Shown here one piece after another: positions 42,129-52,610 of a stretch of DNA of 64,000 nt. The notes beneath the pieces are model-generated. The model was not told the origin of the DNA. It did no database searches and worked only from the letters and a program-made list of their open reading frames with translations. The position numbers were made by a program, and so were the translations under genes. The stretch is taken from contig JAVGWX010000019.1 of the NCBI GenBank assembly GCA_036924085.1, forward strand, positions 18,076,631-18,140,630, given 5' to 3'. How positions within the stretch are numbered: the first letter of the stretch is position 1; every line of letters begins with the position of its first letter. The stretch is from Ariolimax columbianus (taxonomy: Eukaryota > Mollusca > Gastropoda > Stylommatophora > Arionidae).

Positions 42129-42477
42129 GGGATCAAGATGCTGAGCACAGCTTGAGCTGCAGCGGTCAGTGACCCATAGCTGACCGCTAGAGCCAGCGAA
42201 CCAGAGCTGGCAAGACCCTTCTACACCTCCACGCGGTGATCCTGGATAACAGGTTGCAGCAGGGCAGACTGGCTAAGGATAAGGGATCAAAGAGGGAATG
42301 CTAACCCGGTACTCAAAAAATGCTTGCTGAAGTCGGATGTGTTGGACAGAAAGGTGCAAATATCGCAGTCAAGCTATAAACTACGACACAACGCATTCCA
42401 TTCTCTGGACTACATTCTACTACCTAAGCCCTTTCAGGGTTTGGTAGCGGGAGATTGAGAACAAACCAAGCCAAGCG
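42129..42477 (+). mobile_element. Element A, full length, non-GAA tail
   Basis: From GGGATCAAGATGCTGAGCAC to GAACAAACCAAGCCAAGCGA. Its tail resembles those of the copies at 33465 and 14898. No exact duplication is visible. Confidence 0.85.
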
Positions 42478-42597
42478 AAACATAAGAGAGGAAGATTCTG
42501 AAAATTCAAACGTCGACACAAGGGGATGACGCAAAATGATCGCGTCCCTTGTTTTGTGTTATTGTTTCAGTTACTGGCTCATTCATGACGAATTGTT

Positions 42598-44106
42598 TTC
42601 TTGTTGTTCTTGTTCTTCTTCTTGTTCTTCTTCTTCTTATTCTTCTTCTTCTTGTTCTTCTTCTTCGTCTTCTTCTTCTTCTTGTTCTTCTTCTTCTTCT
42701 TGTTCTTCTTCTTCGTCTTCTTCTTCTTCTTGTTCTTCTTCTTCTTCTTCGTCTTCTTCTTCTTCTTGTTCTTCTTCTTCTTGTTCTTCTTCTTCTTGTT
42801 CTTCTTCTTCTTCTTCGTCTTCTTCTTCTTCTTGTTGTTCTTCTTCTTGTTCTTCTTCTTGTTCTTGTTCTTGTTCTTCTTCTTGTTCTTGTTCTTCTTC
42901 TTCGTCTTCTTCTTCTTCTTGTTCTTCTTCTTGTTCTTCTTCTTGTTCTTCTTCTTGTTCTTGTTCTTCTTGTTCTTGTTCTTCTTCTTCGTCTTCTTCT
43001 TCTTCTTCTTCGTCTTCTTCTTCTTCTTGTTCTTGTTCTTCTTCTTGTTCTTCTTCTTGTTCTTCTTCTTGTTCTTGTTCTTCTTGTTCTTGTTCTTCTT
43101 CTTCGTCTTCTTCTTCTTCTTCTTCGTCTTCTTCTTGTTGTTCTTCTTCTTGTTCTTCTTGTTCTTGTTCTTCTTCTTCTTCGTCTTCTTCTTCTTCTTC
43201 TTCGTCTTCTTCTTCTTGTTCTTCTTCTTCGTCTTCTTCTTCTTGTTCTTCTTCTTGTTCTTCTTTTTCTTCTTCTTCTTCGTCTTCTTCTTCTTCTTCT
43301 TCGTCTTCTTCTTCTTCTTCTTCGTCTTCTTCTTCTTGTTCTTCTTCTTCTTCGTCTTCTTCTTCTTGTTCTTCTTCTTATTCTTCTTCTTGTTCTTGTT
43401 CTTCTTCTTCTTCTTCTTCTTGTTCTTGTTCTTCTTCTTCTTCTTCGTCTTCTTCTTCTTCTTGTTCTTATTCTTCTTCTTCTTCTTGTTCTTATTCTTC
43501 TTCTTCTTGTTCTTCTTGTTCTTCTTCGTCTTCTTCTTCTTGTTCTTGTTCTTCTTTGTCTTCTTTTTCTTCTTGTTCTTGTTCTTCTTCTTCTTCTTCG
43601 TCTTCTTCTTCTTCTTGTTCTTGTTCTTCTTCTTCTTGTTCTTCTTCTTTTTCTTTTTGTTCTTCTTCGTCGTCTTCTTCTTCTTGTTCTTCTTCTTCCT
43701 CTTCTTCTTCCTCTTCTTGTTCTTGTTCTTGTTTTTGTTCTTGTTTTTTTTCTTCTTATTCTTGTTCTTCTTCTTGTTGTTTTTTATTGTTCTACTTGTT
43801 CTTCACTCTTGTCTTCTTGTTCTTCACTCTAGTCTTCTTGTTCTTCTTCTTGTTCTTCACTCTTGTCTTCTTGTTCTTTTTATTGTTCTTCTTCTTGTTC
43901 TTCACTCTTGTCTTCTTGTTCTTCCTCTTGTTCTTCACTCTTGTCTTCGTGTTCTTCTTATTGTTCTTCTTCTTGTTCTTTTTCTTGTTCTTTTTGTCTT
44001 CTTGTTCTTCTTATTATTGCTCTTCTTCTTCTTCTTCTTCTTCTTCTTCTTCTTCTTCTTCTTCTCCTTCTCCTCCTCTTCCACCTCCTCCTCCTCTTCT
44101 TCTTCC
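42598..44106. repeat. 1.5-kb TTC/TTG/GTC triplet tract (GAA-rich on the minus strand)
   Basis: Almost pure triplets, mostly TTC with interspersed TTG and GTC at irregular intervals, then TTCTTC and CCTCCT at the right end. From about 43770 to 44000 it becomes a coarser repeat of TTGTTCTTCACTCTTGTCTT. Three frames stay open for over 400 codons as Ser/Cys, Leu/Val or Phe runs. These are composition effects. Long GAA/TTC tracts can form triplex DNA. Confidence 0.97.
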
Positions 44107-44940
44107 CATGATTACATTGTTGAGAAAAGACTAATTCCTGCGAACGTGTCAGTTACACAAAGTGTATCCGTAGCTCCATATTTGAGTTGAGTGTTGGTTC
44201 GTTGGACCAGTGCATCCTCATTAACTGGTCGTACAGGGGACATTCCTGCGAAACATGCACAATTAATTTTTGATTGCACCAGGTTGCAGTGGCGTTTCTA
44301 ATATACTCCGGTGTTCTAATGAAGGTGATCCTGATTCATCCTCGCTGTAGCGTATTGCGATTCGTTTCAGTAGGCTCACCAATACGGGGATCACAAAATC
44401 AATTCCCACCTCGTGCACGTGAGGTTAATGTTGTGTCAGTACGCTCCAGCTTACCCATCTATTAGCCTTCGCATCCTGACATTACCAAAGTTGAACATAT
44501 ACCATTAGACAGTGGAAAAAGCTAGAGCGATTGCCTACAATATATTTATTCATATATTCCACTTCATCAAGACGAGTTTAGTCTGAGCCACACTGCCCCC
44601 ACCCTTTATACCTCAGCGGCCATTCTTCGACTCGAGGTCACCAATTTATGGCCATATAGGGTCATTCCTAATTTAGTGTATCTTAGTGAAAAAGGAACAC
44701 CAGACTTGTGTTTGAGCCAGGCTGTCGATTTTGGCGTTAGTATTGTCTGACCGTGTTACAGATTATGAGTCTTATACAGAAGGAGGCGCGAGCGTTTTAG
44801 CCCCCGGATCTCGTGATCTGTAATTTGAATCTGTAATGAGAAGAAGCCAGAATATTTGCTTCTGGTCAAATGTCGTGTAATGTTTTGCTTTTATTATGAG
44901 AAAAGTTAGTGTGTGGAAGAAAGGTTACAGCATGTCCCTC
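44107..44940. other. Unassigned stretch, possible Element C trace
   Basis: 44370-44430 (ATACGGGGATCAC then AATTCCCACCTCGTGCACG) resembles the palindromic end of Element C. Too short for a firm call. Confidence 0.35.
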
Positions 44941-44944
44941 AACT

Positions 44945-45390
44945 TAACTTCTGGTTTAGAAGACTCTACATACTATGTATACAACCAGTTTAATTTCCTT
45001 AATTTTATCTAAAGATGACTTCATCCAATGTATTCTTGAGTGCATTAATTGACCATGCCACCAGTATTTCTTGTGGCAATGCATTCCAATCATTCCCCAC
45101 TAGCTGTCTAAAAAAGATATTCTTTAATTAATGTGTAGCTCTGCCCTCTTGTTCTTAAAGGCCTATTTCTTTGAGAACTATATTATAGTCTACTTGATCC
45201 TTTCTATTGATTATCTTATAAACCTGTATTAAACCACCTCTAATTCTTCTCCTTTCTAGATTATGTATGCCAGTTTCTCTGAGTTTTGCGGCAAAGAGAA
45301 TGAGTTTAACTTTAACTGAACTTATCTTAACGTCTTTATACTGGTCTAGAAGACTACACAGTTTGTACACAACCAGTTTCTTTGATGGTG
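44945..45390 (-). pseudogene. LINE H C-terminal fragment
   Basis: The minus-strand translation has KLRETGIHNLERRRIRGGLI and QVYKIINRKDQVDYN, the typical region about 100 residues before the end of this LINE class. Further on it reads QEILVAWSINALKNTLDEV. The 3' noncoding part carries the complement of AACTGGTTGTATACA at the left. It is interrupted by stops. Confidence 0.85.
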
Positions 45391-45689
45391 GTTTAACCGA
45401 TGTGCGAGTTCATCTTATAGACTCAAACACTGTAGCTAAGTAGACCGCAGCCAGTTAGGCGCCATCCAAAGCTAACTTAAAAAAACCACCTTGGGAAAGG
45501 TATACATAACTCAGGTACATTTTTAACTTGAATTTTTGTCCGGGCCACGGCCGTTATGCCTAGTCTTTTCGATTTTCAACTGCCAAGGAATTTTTAACGT
45601 GATCGACACTGAACACAGGAGTCCGATCTCACTACCCAGATATTCTATCAAAAGAATTTTTATCAGAAGATCCATGTGAAACAAATCCT
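45391..45689. other. Unassigned spacer
   Basis: Nothing recognised. Confidence 0.4.
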
Positions 45690-45840
45690 TGTCTGCACCG
45701 TGGTTCGAATCCCCCAACCTCCGGCACCCAGGGCTTACACCTTACCCCAAGATCACTGATTCATTGGTCTCAACATGCTGCAGGTTATCTGGTTGTAAAT
45801 CTGTACTTGACTTACTACAGTTAGGGAATACCAGCAAGAG
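45690..45840 (+). mobile_element. Possible S5-like SINE remnant
   Basis: A B-box-like GTGGTTCGAATCCCCC lies at 45699-45714, and a body segment CTGGTTGTAAATCTGTACTT is similar to S5. No convincing A box upstream. Confidence 0.3.
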
Positions 45841-46164
45841 AACCGATCACTTTTAATTTAATATGCGTGATCGTTGTTGTGAAGATGTTAATCATGATGA
45901 TGTTACAATTGTGATGTTACAATTGTGATGTGATGTTACAATTGTGTCGCGTTAATGTAATTACCCATGTTCTTTCTTGCTATATTTATTTGTCTATAAT
46001 TCTACTGCCTCGCTGTATTTTTTTAGTTCTTGTTATTCCTCTGCTAATTGTGTACGTCATCCTCTTCTTGTCCGTTTTATCTGCTCTCTAGTTCACTTCA
46101 TTTCTTCTTTGTCGTTTTTTCGAGTTTATTTTCTATTTGTGTGTGTTATTCTGGTCTCATCTTA
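45841..46164. other. Unassigned stretch
   Basis: A short GATGTTACAATTGT direct repeat lies at 45890-45950. Confidence 0.45.
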
Positions 46165-46560
46165 CACTGGTATGGCCATTAATGTTGATGAGGACCTCTC
46201 CTTTTTCATTTTAGCCAGTTCCTTCCAGTCGAGTATACTGTACTTCCGGGTTGTGGATGGGTGCAGAGATGGCTGACAAGTCCGATTTGGGATCTGCATA
46301 CTCGCAGGCAGTGAGGACATGGAAAGTTCGCTAGCGAGACTGTGATATTTCACGGGCTTTTCTGGCCAATCTCCGTTGTTCTCCTGCAGTCTTTTTAGAA
46401 GCCTCGGATGTCGCTGCATCTCTGCAGAGAGCTGAACGCCAGGCTGTACGGCCTTTTGCAGCATCATCCCATGTTTCGAGGTTTATGCTCAGGGCTTTTA
46501 AAGAATTTAGTGTGTATTTAAAGCGTTGGGGGGGGGAGGGCGGGGGGGGGGGGGGGCTCA
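46165..46560 (-). pseudogene. LINE coda with C2H2 zinc-finger-like end (LINE Z)
   Basis: The minus strand reads QRFKYTLNSLKALSINLETW, then DDAAKGRTAWRSAL (coda D-R-x-x-W-R motif) and KKTAGEQRRLARKAR. After a frame break near 46330 it has CPHCLRVCRSQIGLVSHLCTH, whose C-x2-C...H-x3-H spacing fits a C2H2 finger. This ending is known from a widespread metazoan LINE class. The poly-G run at 46528-46556 lies in the N-terminal part. Confidence 0.75.
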
Positions 46561-47338
46561 TTGGGAGCGTTCGCCTTTCTGCATCTCGCCAAAGAAGATG
46601 ACTGCATTGTTAGTGACGTGGTAGTACGTCCGGACTAAAGCTCTCGTGGTCCTGCTAAGTGCTGGTTTCTGCAGTTGTGTATGTTACACGATGCATTCAA
46701 TAGCCGTTTACTCAACCTGGTCGTTTTTGACATTTTACCCGAGGCATGGATCCAAAATCACTACGACCATGCAGTTTGGAAGAGGACAAAAGAATGTCAT
46801 TATCCTACGTCGTCTAACGACATATACGATAATAATGATGAGAGAATGGACAGTAGCAGAGATAATACTCTTTTCCCCTGGTTGCATATTCTTTAGTTTA
46901 TTATTATTCTGTTTATGCTCTACATCTTTTTTGCTTTTGTTTGACAAACGTAAAATATTGAGCATCTGCATGGCAGAGAGAGAGAGAGAGAGAGGGAGAA
47001 TGTGTGTGTGTGTGACAGAGTTCTGAGTACTTTCTGTTAGCAGCAAAGTTATTAGGTTCAAGCCGTTTTGACACGTTCCAGTCTACCCATGTTTAAATTT
47101 TCACCTCGTTTCCTGTTAGGAAAGCACGTTATCGAGGAAGGACCCATTGACTGGGTTTTATTTTAAAAAAATGGGACCTATTATTATGAAATCTCTACCA
47201 CGTCATCCTCATCAGCAGTGTCTTCTCTGAGACCATCATTTCCTTTCATGTTTCATTCTACAATATGAATTATTTCTCGGTTAGTGAACCATTTTTGCGT
47301 AGTGTTGCATTTTATTAGTAATAAATTAGAATGCATGG
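46561..47338. other. Unassigned stretch with GA microsatellite
   Basis: (GA)n lies at 46976-46996, followed by (TG)n. Nothing else. Confidence 0.4.
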
Positions 47339-47599
47339 GTGCTTCCTTCCCTTGAACAGATACACTTCACTAACTATATCGTTCGTCATTTAAATCAGCG
47401 GTTCTCAATGTGGCGTGTATTTTATTACATATCTGTCACATGTAAAAAAAATGGCAGCAACTATGAAAAAAGAGAGACCTCAAATTATATAATGAGAACC
47501 CTTATTGAAATTGAAGACAGAATGTGCCCATTAGTGCCCGAGTGGTTGAAGAGCTTCGCATTGTTGCATATCCAAAAGGATATCAACCTTTTAAAGTAA
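47339..47599 (+). other. Open frame with faint hAT-transposase-like end
   Basis: The last ~35 residues (ending SFALLHIQKDINLLK) loosely resemble the dimerisation-domain end of hAT-type transposases (L-A-L-L-x-I-H-x-D-I). Upstream residues do not help. Very weak, and chance is quite possible. Confidence 0.15.
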
Positions 47600-47603
47600 A
47601 AAA

Positions 47604-47876
47604 AGTTAAAGTAAAGTAACTTTAGCATTACTGTCGTAGGGGTGTGAGGTGTTTAGCGATCAAACTTTCAAAAGGCTCGGCTAAATGAGGGCGGTAGCCA
47701 TCTCTTCTCTCTCGCCCGCTTTAACTTCCCGGACTGAACCGGAACCCATTTAAGGCTGGGTCGACCCGGGAGCCATTGCGGTCTGAAAAAAAAACCAATT
47801 TCCTTCTCAACTGGGGAATGAACCCAGGAGCACTCACATGCGAAGCCAGTTCGCTAACCACTGCGCTGCACTGCTG
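47604..47876 (-). mobile_element. tRNA-derived SINE, family S3
   Basis: The third S3 copy, complement of 19996-20253, with AGTTAAAGTAAAGTAACTTT at the tail side and the tRNA-like head (AGTTCGCTAACCACTGCGCT) at the right. Confidence 0.85.
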
Positions 47877-48006
47877 CTTAACAAAGTTCGTGATCTAAGC
47901 AGAGCCACTATAACCAGCCTAATAAACTTCAGGAGTATCTAAGAAAAATGTAATCGTATGTAAATATAGCTTAAACAAAGCTTCATTTGGCGCCTGTGTT
48001 ACCAAG

Positions 48007-48090
48007 ACCCGACATGTAGACACGCTATAGCAACACAGACCTGCCAGACATGTAGACACGCTATAGCAACACAGACCTGCCAGGCATGCA
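48007..48090. repeat. 36-bp duplication
   Basis: Two units of AGACATGTAGACACGCTATA plus GCAACACAGACCTGCC. Confidence 0.9.
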
Positions 48091-48853
48091 ATAATCGTCA
48101 ACTTAGGAGCGTTGTGCATGGGAATTGATAACCCTATTCTCTAGAAACGACAAGCCATAAATAATAGAAAAGAAGACCGTAACACTACGTGCTAGAGGAG
48201 TGACAACTTAATCCAGTCATAATAAACGAACAAACTGCTTAGCGTGTACAAGAACAAGTCAGTACATATGTAACAAGTGGCTGTTTAAAACAAAATGATG
48301 CAAATAGGAAAATAATTTTTTTATTACATTTAAATTGTCAAAAATTTCTCAACATATATTTCCACCAACATCACGTTATCAGTACACCAAAATTTGCAGT
48401 ATAAAAGTCATAAGTCTGCTGTTACAGCCACATTTGCAATTTACGTTAAACTATTACGTCATTCTTCAAACGTCTCCCACCAGTCAATGAAAATGCATTA
48501 TGCTGTAGGTTAAACCATGCAAACATACTATCACAGTTGCTACACTGTCGTTACTCGCTTGTCAGCTCGAACAATCTCATCCACATATGCTTCTGTTGCA
48601 ATATGAACAGAGCGATAGGTCGGGTTTCATCAGCGATTTTGGAGTGCCTTGGAGAATATTTGCTGATCCATTTATGCACCGATTTCTGCGATAAACACTT
48701 CCCATCGCAAACAGGAAGGATTTCCGTATGGACTTTTTTTTACAAACAGTTCTCTCGCTCTCCCCTCCCCCCTTTTTATCTCCTTAAAAAAGAGCACAAC
48801 AGGACGCGTTTCTTTGATTGTACACTCTATGAACATTGGCGTCATTTTGTTAC
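48091..48853. other. Unassigned stretch
   Basis: Nothing recognised. Confidence 0.4.
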
Positions 48854-48997
48854 TCAACTGCGCATGTGCACGCGACACCTACCGTTTGCTAGCTACAGTA
48901 ATCACAACGCTCGATGTTGCTGCCACCTAATGTCACATTTAGAAACTACGAATTATATTTTTCGGCTATCCCATTTCAGTCTGTGACCTACTTATTG
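48854..48997. repeat. Element E dispersed repeat, copy 2
   Basis: See 41757-41892. This copy has CAACTGCGCATGTGCACGCG, GTAATCACAACGCTCG and CTATCCCATTTCAGTCTGTG. Confidence 0.55.
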
Positions 48998-49639
48998 TCA
49001 AATTCTCATTGTACAGTACTGCTAGTCTGGATGGCCAGTAAAGAAAGATAAACTCAGAGGATGCTCATAGCGCAGCTACGTCGTTTTTAGTGACAGAACA
49101 GAACTTCAGTTTTTATACGATCCGTTCCGGGAGAGTGTCTCAGACCAGCGATACGGTAAGGAAGGTAGTTTGTTTGACCAGTTCCGACAATATTGCCGAA
49201 AAAAAGATGATCGGTCCCGATAACAATATATCTACCTGAGCAAAACAAAGGTAACAGCGATAGACTAAAGAATGACTTGTTTGTGCAATGTCTACAGGTA
49301 GCGCGCAGAACCTGTGTCTCGTGACGTTGACGTCGGACTTTAGCTCGGGTCGTAAAAATGATTTGAAAACGAGGTTCGTGAATAACATGTTATGAAACGT
49401 CATACACAGTGCAAACAAGTAGTTCCCAGCAAATAAAATGCAGTTGTAAAGAAGTTGGAATGAAATTTTTTAAAATACAAACGCAGAATTGTATATTTGT
49501 ATTATCTTCCGCCATTGAAATAGTTTTTCTTTGCAGTTTTCTCTAAGTAAATTGCCGGTCTGTCTCGAGATACGTTCTGATATTTTACTGTAAAGTAGGT
49601 CGATGTGTGCGTGCGTACGTAAATATATATATTCACTTT
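48998..49639. other. Unassigned stretch
   Basis: Nothing recognised. Confidence 0.4.
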
Positions 49640-49938
49640 TATATCTCATTTCTCCATTTCCCAAGGCGATGTGCGTTGCACTATATTTTTATTGTGCGGC
49701 TGTGCATCCGACTTCAGCATTCATTTTATGTAAGGGCCTGCTTCCTCTTGCATTTTCTAAGGGTTTGCTTCCCCGGGGTAACGGCCGGTGCTGTAATGGG
49801 GAGCGAACCCAGTACCGTAGAGGTGTGTATAATGGGCAAAAAACATGAAAAAAAACTAGTAAAAGTTGATTAAGGTTGAGCTTAATCAAAATTTAGAGTT
49901 GTGAACCGGGTCACTTAACCACTAGCCAACGCCGTCCC
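49640..49938 (-). mobile_element. tRNA-derived SINE, family S1, with internal insertion
   Basis: Same family as 30-251. The B-box region (GGGGAGCGAACCCAGTACC) and A-box region (CACTTAACCACTAGCCAACG) are separated by about 80 extra bases (roughly 49815-49905) that include a GTTGATTAAGGTTGAGCTTA-like stretch. The polymerase III head is therefore broken. Confidence 0.75.
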
Positions 49939-49950
49939 ATATATATATAT

Positions 49951-50277
49951 ATCCTACTACCAAACACTGAAAGGGCAAAAGTAGCAGAATGTAGTCCAGA
50001 GAACAGAAAGCGTTGTGTCGTAGTTTACAGCTTTACTGCGATATTTGCACCTTTCGGTCCAACACATACTTCAGCAATCATTTTTTGAGTACCGGATTAG
50101 CATTCCCTCTTTGATCTCTTCTCCTTAGCCAGTCTGCCCTGCTGCAACTTGTTATCCAGGATCACCGCGTGGAGGTGTAGAAGGGTCTTGGCTGCTTTGG
50201 TTCGCTGGCCCTGACGCTAGCAGTCAGCTAAGAGTCGCTGACCACTGCAGCTCATGCGCTGCTCAGCATCTTGATCC
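49951..50277 (-). mobile_element. Element A between ATATAT repeats
   Basis: From CCTACTACCAAACACTGAAA at the left to GCTCAGCATCTTGATCCC at the right. It lacks a GAA tail. CCATATATATAT flanks both ends, which may be a duplication or an AT-repeat target. Confidence 0.8.
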
Positions 50278-50935
50278 CATATATATATTATGATAATCGT
50301 CCACCGTTGTCGATGACGATCATTGACGTCAATCCTTTGTGTAAGTTCAGTTTGGTTTGGTTTCTGCACCGGTATCCATGTTGCGACCCGGTGTTTGCTG
50401 GACCTCATCTGGCTTATAATGCGAGCACGGAATGTTCTATTGCATGGTTTGCACGCAATGTGTTTTGCAACGGTGAGAGTAGTTTCTGTGCTCTTTCCTT
50501 CCGGATCAGGCATTTTGAGTTACGCTGTAACACTCGATAACACTGTCTTTCAGAGACGTCTAAGTTTACTGCATTTCTCCAGTCCGATCTGTATTCCGCA
50601 ATGCTCTTCCAGTTATCTTCACCTATGTGACAGCATCTCAGAGTTGTCTTCAGGCTGTCCTTAAATCACTTTTTTGGGCTACCTTCTTTTTGCCAGCCTT
50701 CCGTAAGCTCAACATACAGGTAGTCTTGAGTCTGTCATGCGTACATGGTGCCCAGTCCATCTCAGCTGTGCCGCCTGCAGCGATGCATGTATGCTTGTCT
50801 GCTCTCATCAGGACTTCAGTGTCAGGGACATGGTTCTGCCAACGTATACGGAGTAATCCTATCTCAAACTGGTTGTCTGGAAATGATTCAATCTTGTTGC
50901 CTGTCTAGCATGCGTATAACAGGGATGGGATGATG
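50278..50935 (-). pseudogene. LINE Z coda with zinc-finger-like end
   Basis: On the minus strand: MYAQTQDYLYVELTEGWQKE-like start, a F.DSLKTTLR coda segment, NWKSIAEYRSDWRNAV, then a C-P/K-P-C-N-R-T-F-R-A-R-I-I finger-like segment (ACKPCNRTFRARII). The second histidine pair is degraded. Stops and frameshifts are present. Confidence 0.65.
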
Positions 50936-50959
50936 AAGAAGACGGACCATGACGATAAA

Positions 50960-51466
50960 GAGGTTAACTAAAATGAAAAACGTATGGTAGAACACTCAGA
51001 AAATTACAAAAATAAAGTTCCTGCGGACCCGCATCATCCGTTTAAGAAAGTAATGACGCGAGACATGGCCAGCCACAATAACCCTACAGAAAAATATTGA
51101 ATCATTTGAGCTAAAACACTACAGGAGGGTGCTCAATATACCATGAATAGTGAAACAAAAAACTATGAAATCCAGCAGGAGCTAGATATAAAATAAAACT
51201 GGCTAGTAAAAAAACATTACGTCTAGGAAAGTAACATATTTCGGTTACATCAAACGTCACAATGGCCTGGAAAGATCTATACTGGGGGATATGGTACCTG
51301 GCTCAAGAAGCGGCGGCATACCGAAGAGAAGATGGACACAGAACAGGATACTCTATTGTTGACAGTGGCAGGGGTGGGACAGATGGCCAGGGATCGAGTG
51401 TCTTAGAGATCGTCTGTCAGATAACAGCTTTCTGCAACGGACTTACCTAATGTTGACGATGATGAT
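50960..51466 (+). pseudogene. LINE F coda, with GATGATGAT tail
   Basis: The translation gives SFELKHYRRVLNIP, then TYFGYIKRHNGLERSI and GDMVPGSRSG, and a C-terminal RDRLSDNSFLQRT. It matches the plus-strand copy at 3499-3925. Multiple stops. The 3' side is GACGATGATGATAC. Confidence 0.7.
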
Positions 51467-51560
51467 ACACACAAACACACACACAACAACAATACTTTCA
51501 CTCGTGGTGTGTCCGCACAAACACACACACAACAACACTACTTTCACTCGTGGTGTGTCC
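51467..51560. repeat. Two ~46-bp direct repeats
   Basis: Two units with CACACACACAACAACA and TACTTTCACTCGTGGTGTGT, directly before the 44-bp array. Confidence 0.85.
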
Positions 51561-51586
51561 GTTCTAGATGTGTGGATTCCTTGTAT

Positions 51587-51990
51587 GTGTCTGTCACGAG
51601 GTCCCAGCTGTGTCCACGCTTTCCTTGTATGTGTCTGTCACGAGGTCCCAGCTTGTGTCCACGCTTTCCTTGTATGTGTCTGTCACGAGGTCCCAGCTGT
51701 GTCCACGCTTTCCTTGTATGTGTCTGTCACGAGGTCCCAGCTGTGTCCACGCTTTCCTTGTATGTGTCTGTCACGAGGTCCCAGCTGTGTCCACACTTTC
51801 CTTGTATATGTTTGTCTCAATGTCCCATCTGTGTGCCGTCCTTGTCTGTGTCTGTCTCGAGGTCCCAGCTGTGTCCACGCTTTCCTTATCTGTGTTTGTC
51901 GCGAGGTTCCAGCTGTGTGCCTTCCTTGTCTGTGTCTGTCTCGAGGTCCCAGCTGCATCCACGCTTTCCTTGTATATGTTTGTCTCGAGC
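51587..51990. repeat. 44-bp minisatellite
   Basis: About nine units of GTGTCCACGCTTTCCTTGTA plus TGTGTCTGTCACGAGGTCCC and AGCT. Identical at the left, with ~35-bp deleted forms at the right. The long frames across it are array by-products. Confidence 0.95.
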
Positions 51991-52361
51991 TTATCTTCCC
52001 CATGTCCGTTTTGATCTGCCGTCATTTCTTGCTTCAGGGATTCCAGAACAGAGACGGTCTGGTTTCTTTAATGTGTGTCCAATCCAGCAACAGCGAATTC
52101 TACTCACGTCATATTTCCCCTGAAAAGTCTGGTTTTTTCCAAGAGGTCCACATGAGTGACCTCATAACGTTTGAACTCGTTATTCAGTTCAGACACCTGT
52201 TTATGAAATACATAATGTACCTATTTTGTTGAAGGCTGTATGTTTGGGACAATACAAAAGAACCGATTTTACACTCAAGCTGATGATTTTGAATTTTGTA
52301 TTGAACTTACATTTCGTTTCATTTTTATGAATTCCCGAATGTAAATAAAGCTCGTTTAGTA

Positions 52362-52445
52362 TAGTGTATTCTAGTCGTCTCGTATAGTGTATTCTACTCG
52401 TCTCGTATAGTATATTCTACTCGTCTCGTATATTCTACTGTCGTA
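52362..52445. repeat. ~23-bp minisatellite
   Basis: TCTCGTATAGTGTATTCTAC repeated three to four times. Confidence 0.9.
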
Positions 52446-52610
52446 CGATTGTATTCAAATTGCTCGGGTAATCGAGTTTTTTTTTAAAGTCAAGAGGACT
52501 ACAGACCCGCTTCGTCACTGATGCCGTCACGTCGTATGCTGGCTATGTATGTTTATTTAACCGCCAACAGAAAAAAAAAAATTGTATTATTATAACAAAT
52601 ACCACAGTAT
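52446..52610. other. Unassigned spacer
   Basis: Nothing recognised. Confidence 0.4.

Noticed and set aside
42536..44190. Frames of 427-532 codons of poly-Ser/Cys, poly-Leu/Val and poly-Phe
   Set aside because: Composition effect of the TTC/TTG tract in all three frames, with no independent support.
51450..52232. 260-codon frame with repeated CVCHEVPA peptides
   Set aside because: Most of it is the 44-bp array. The flanks show no family.
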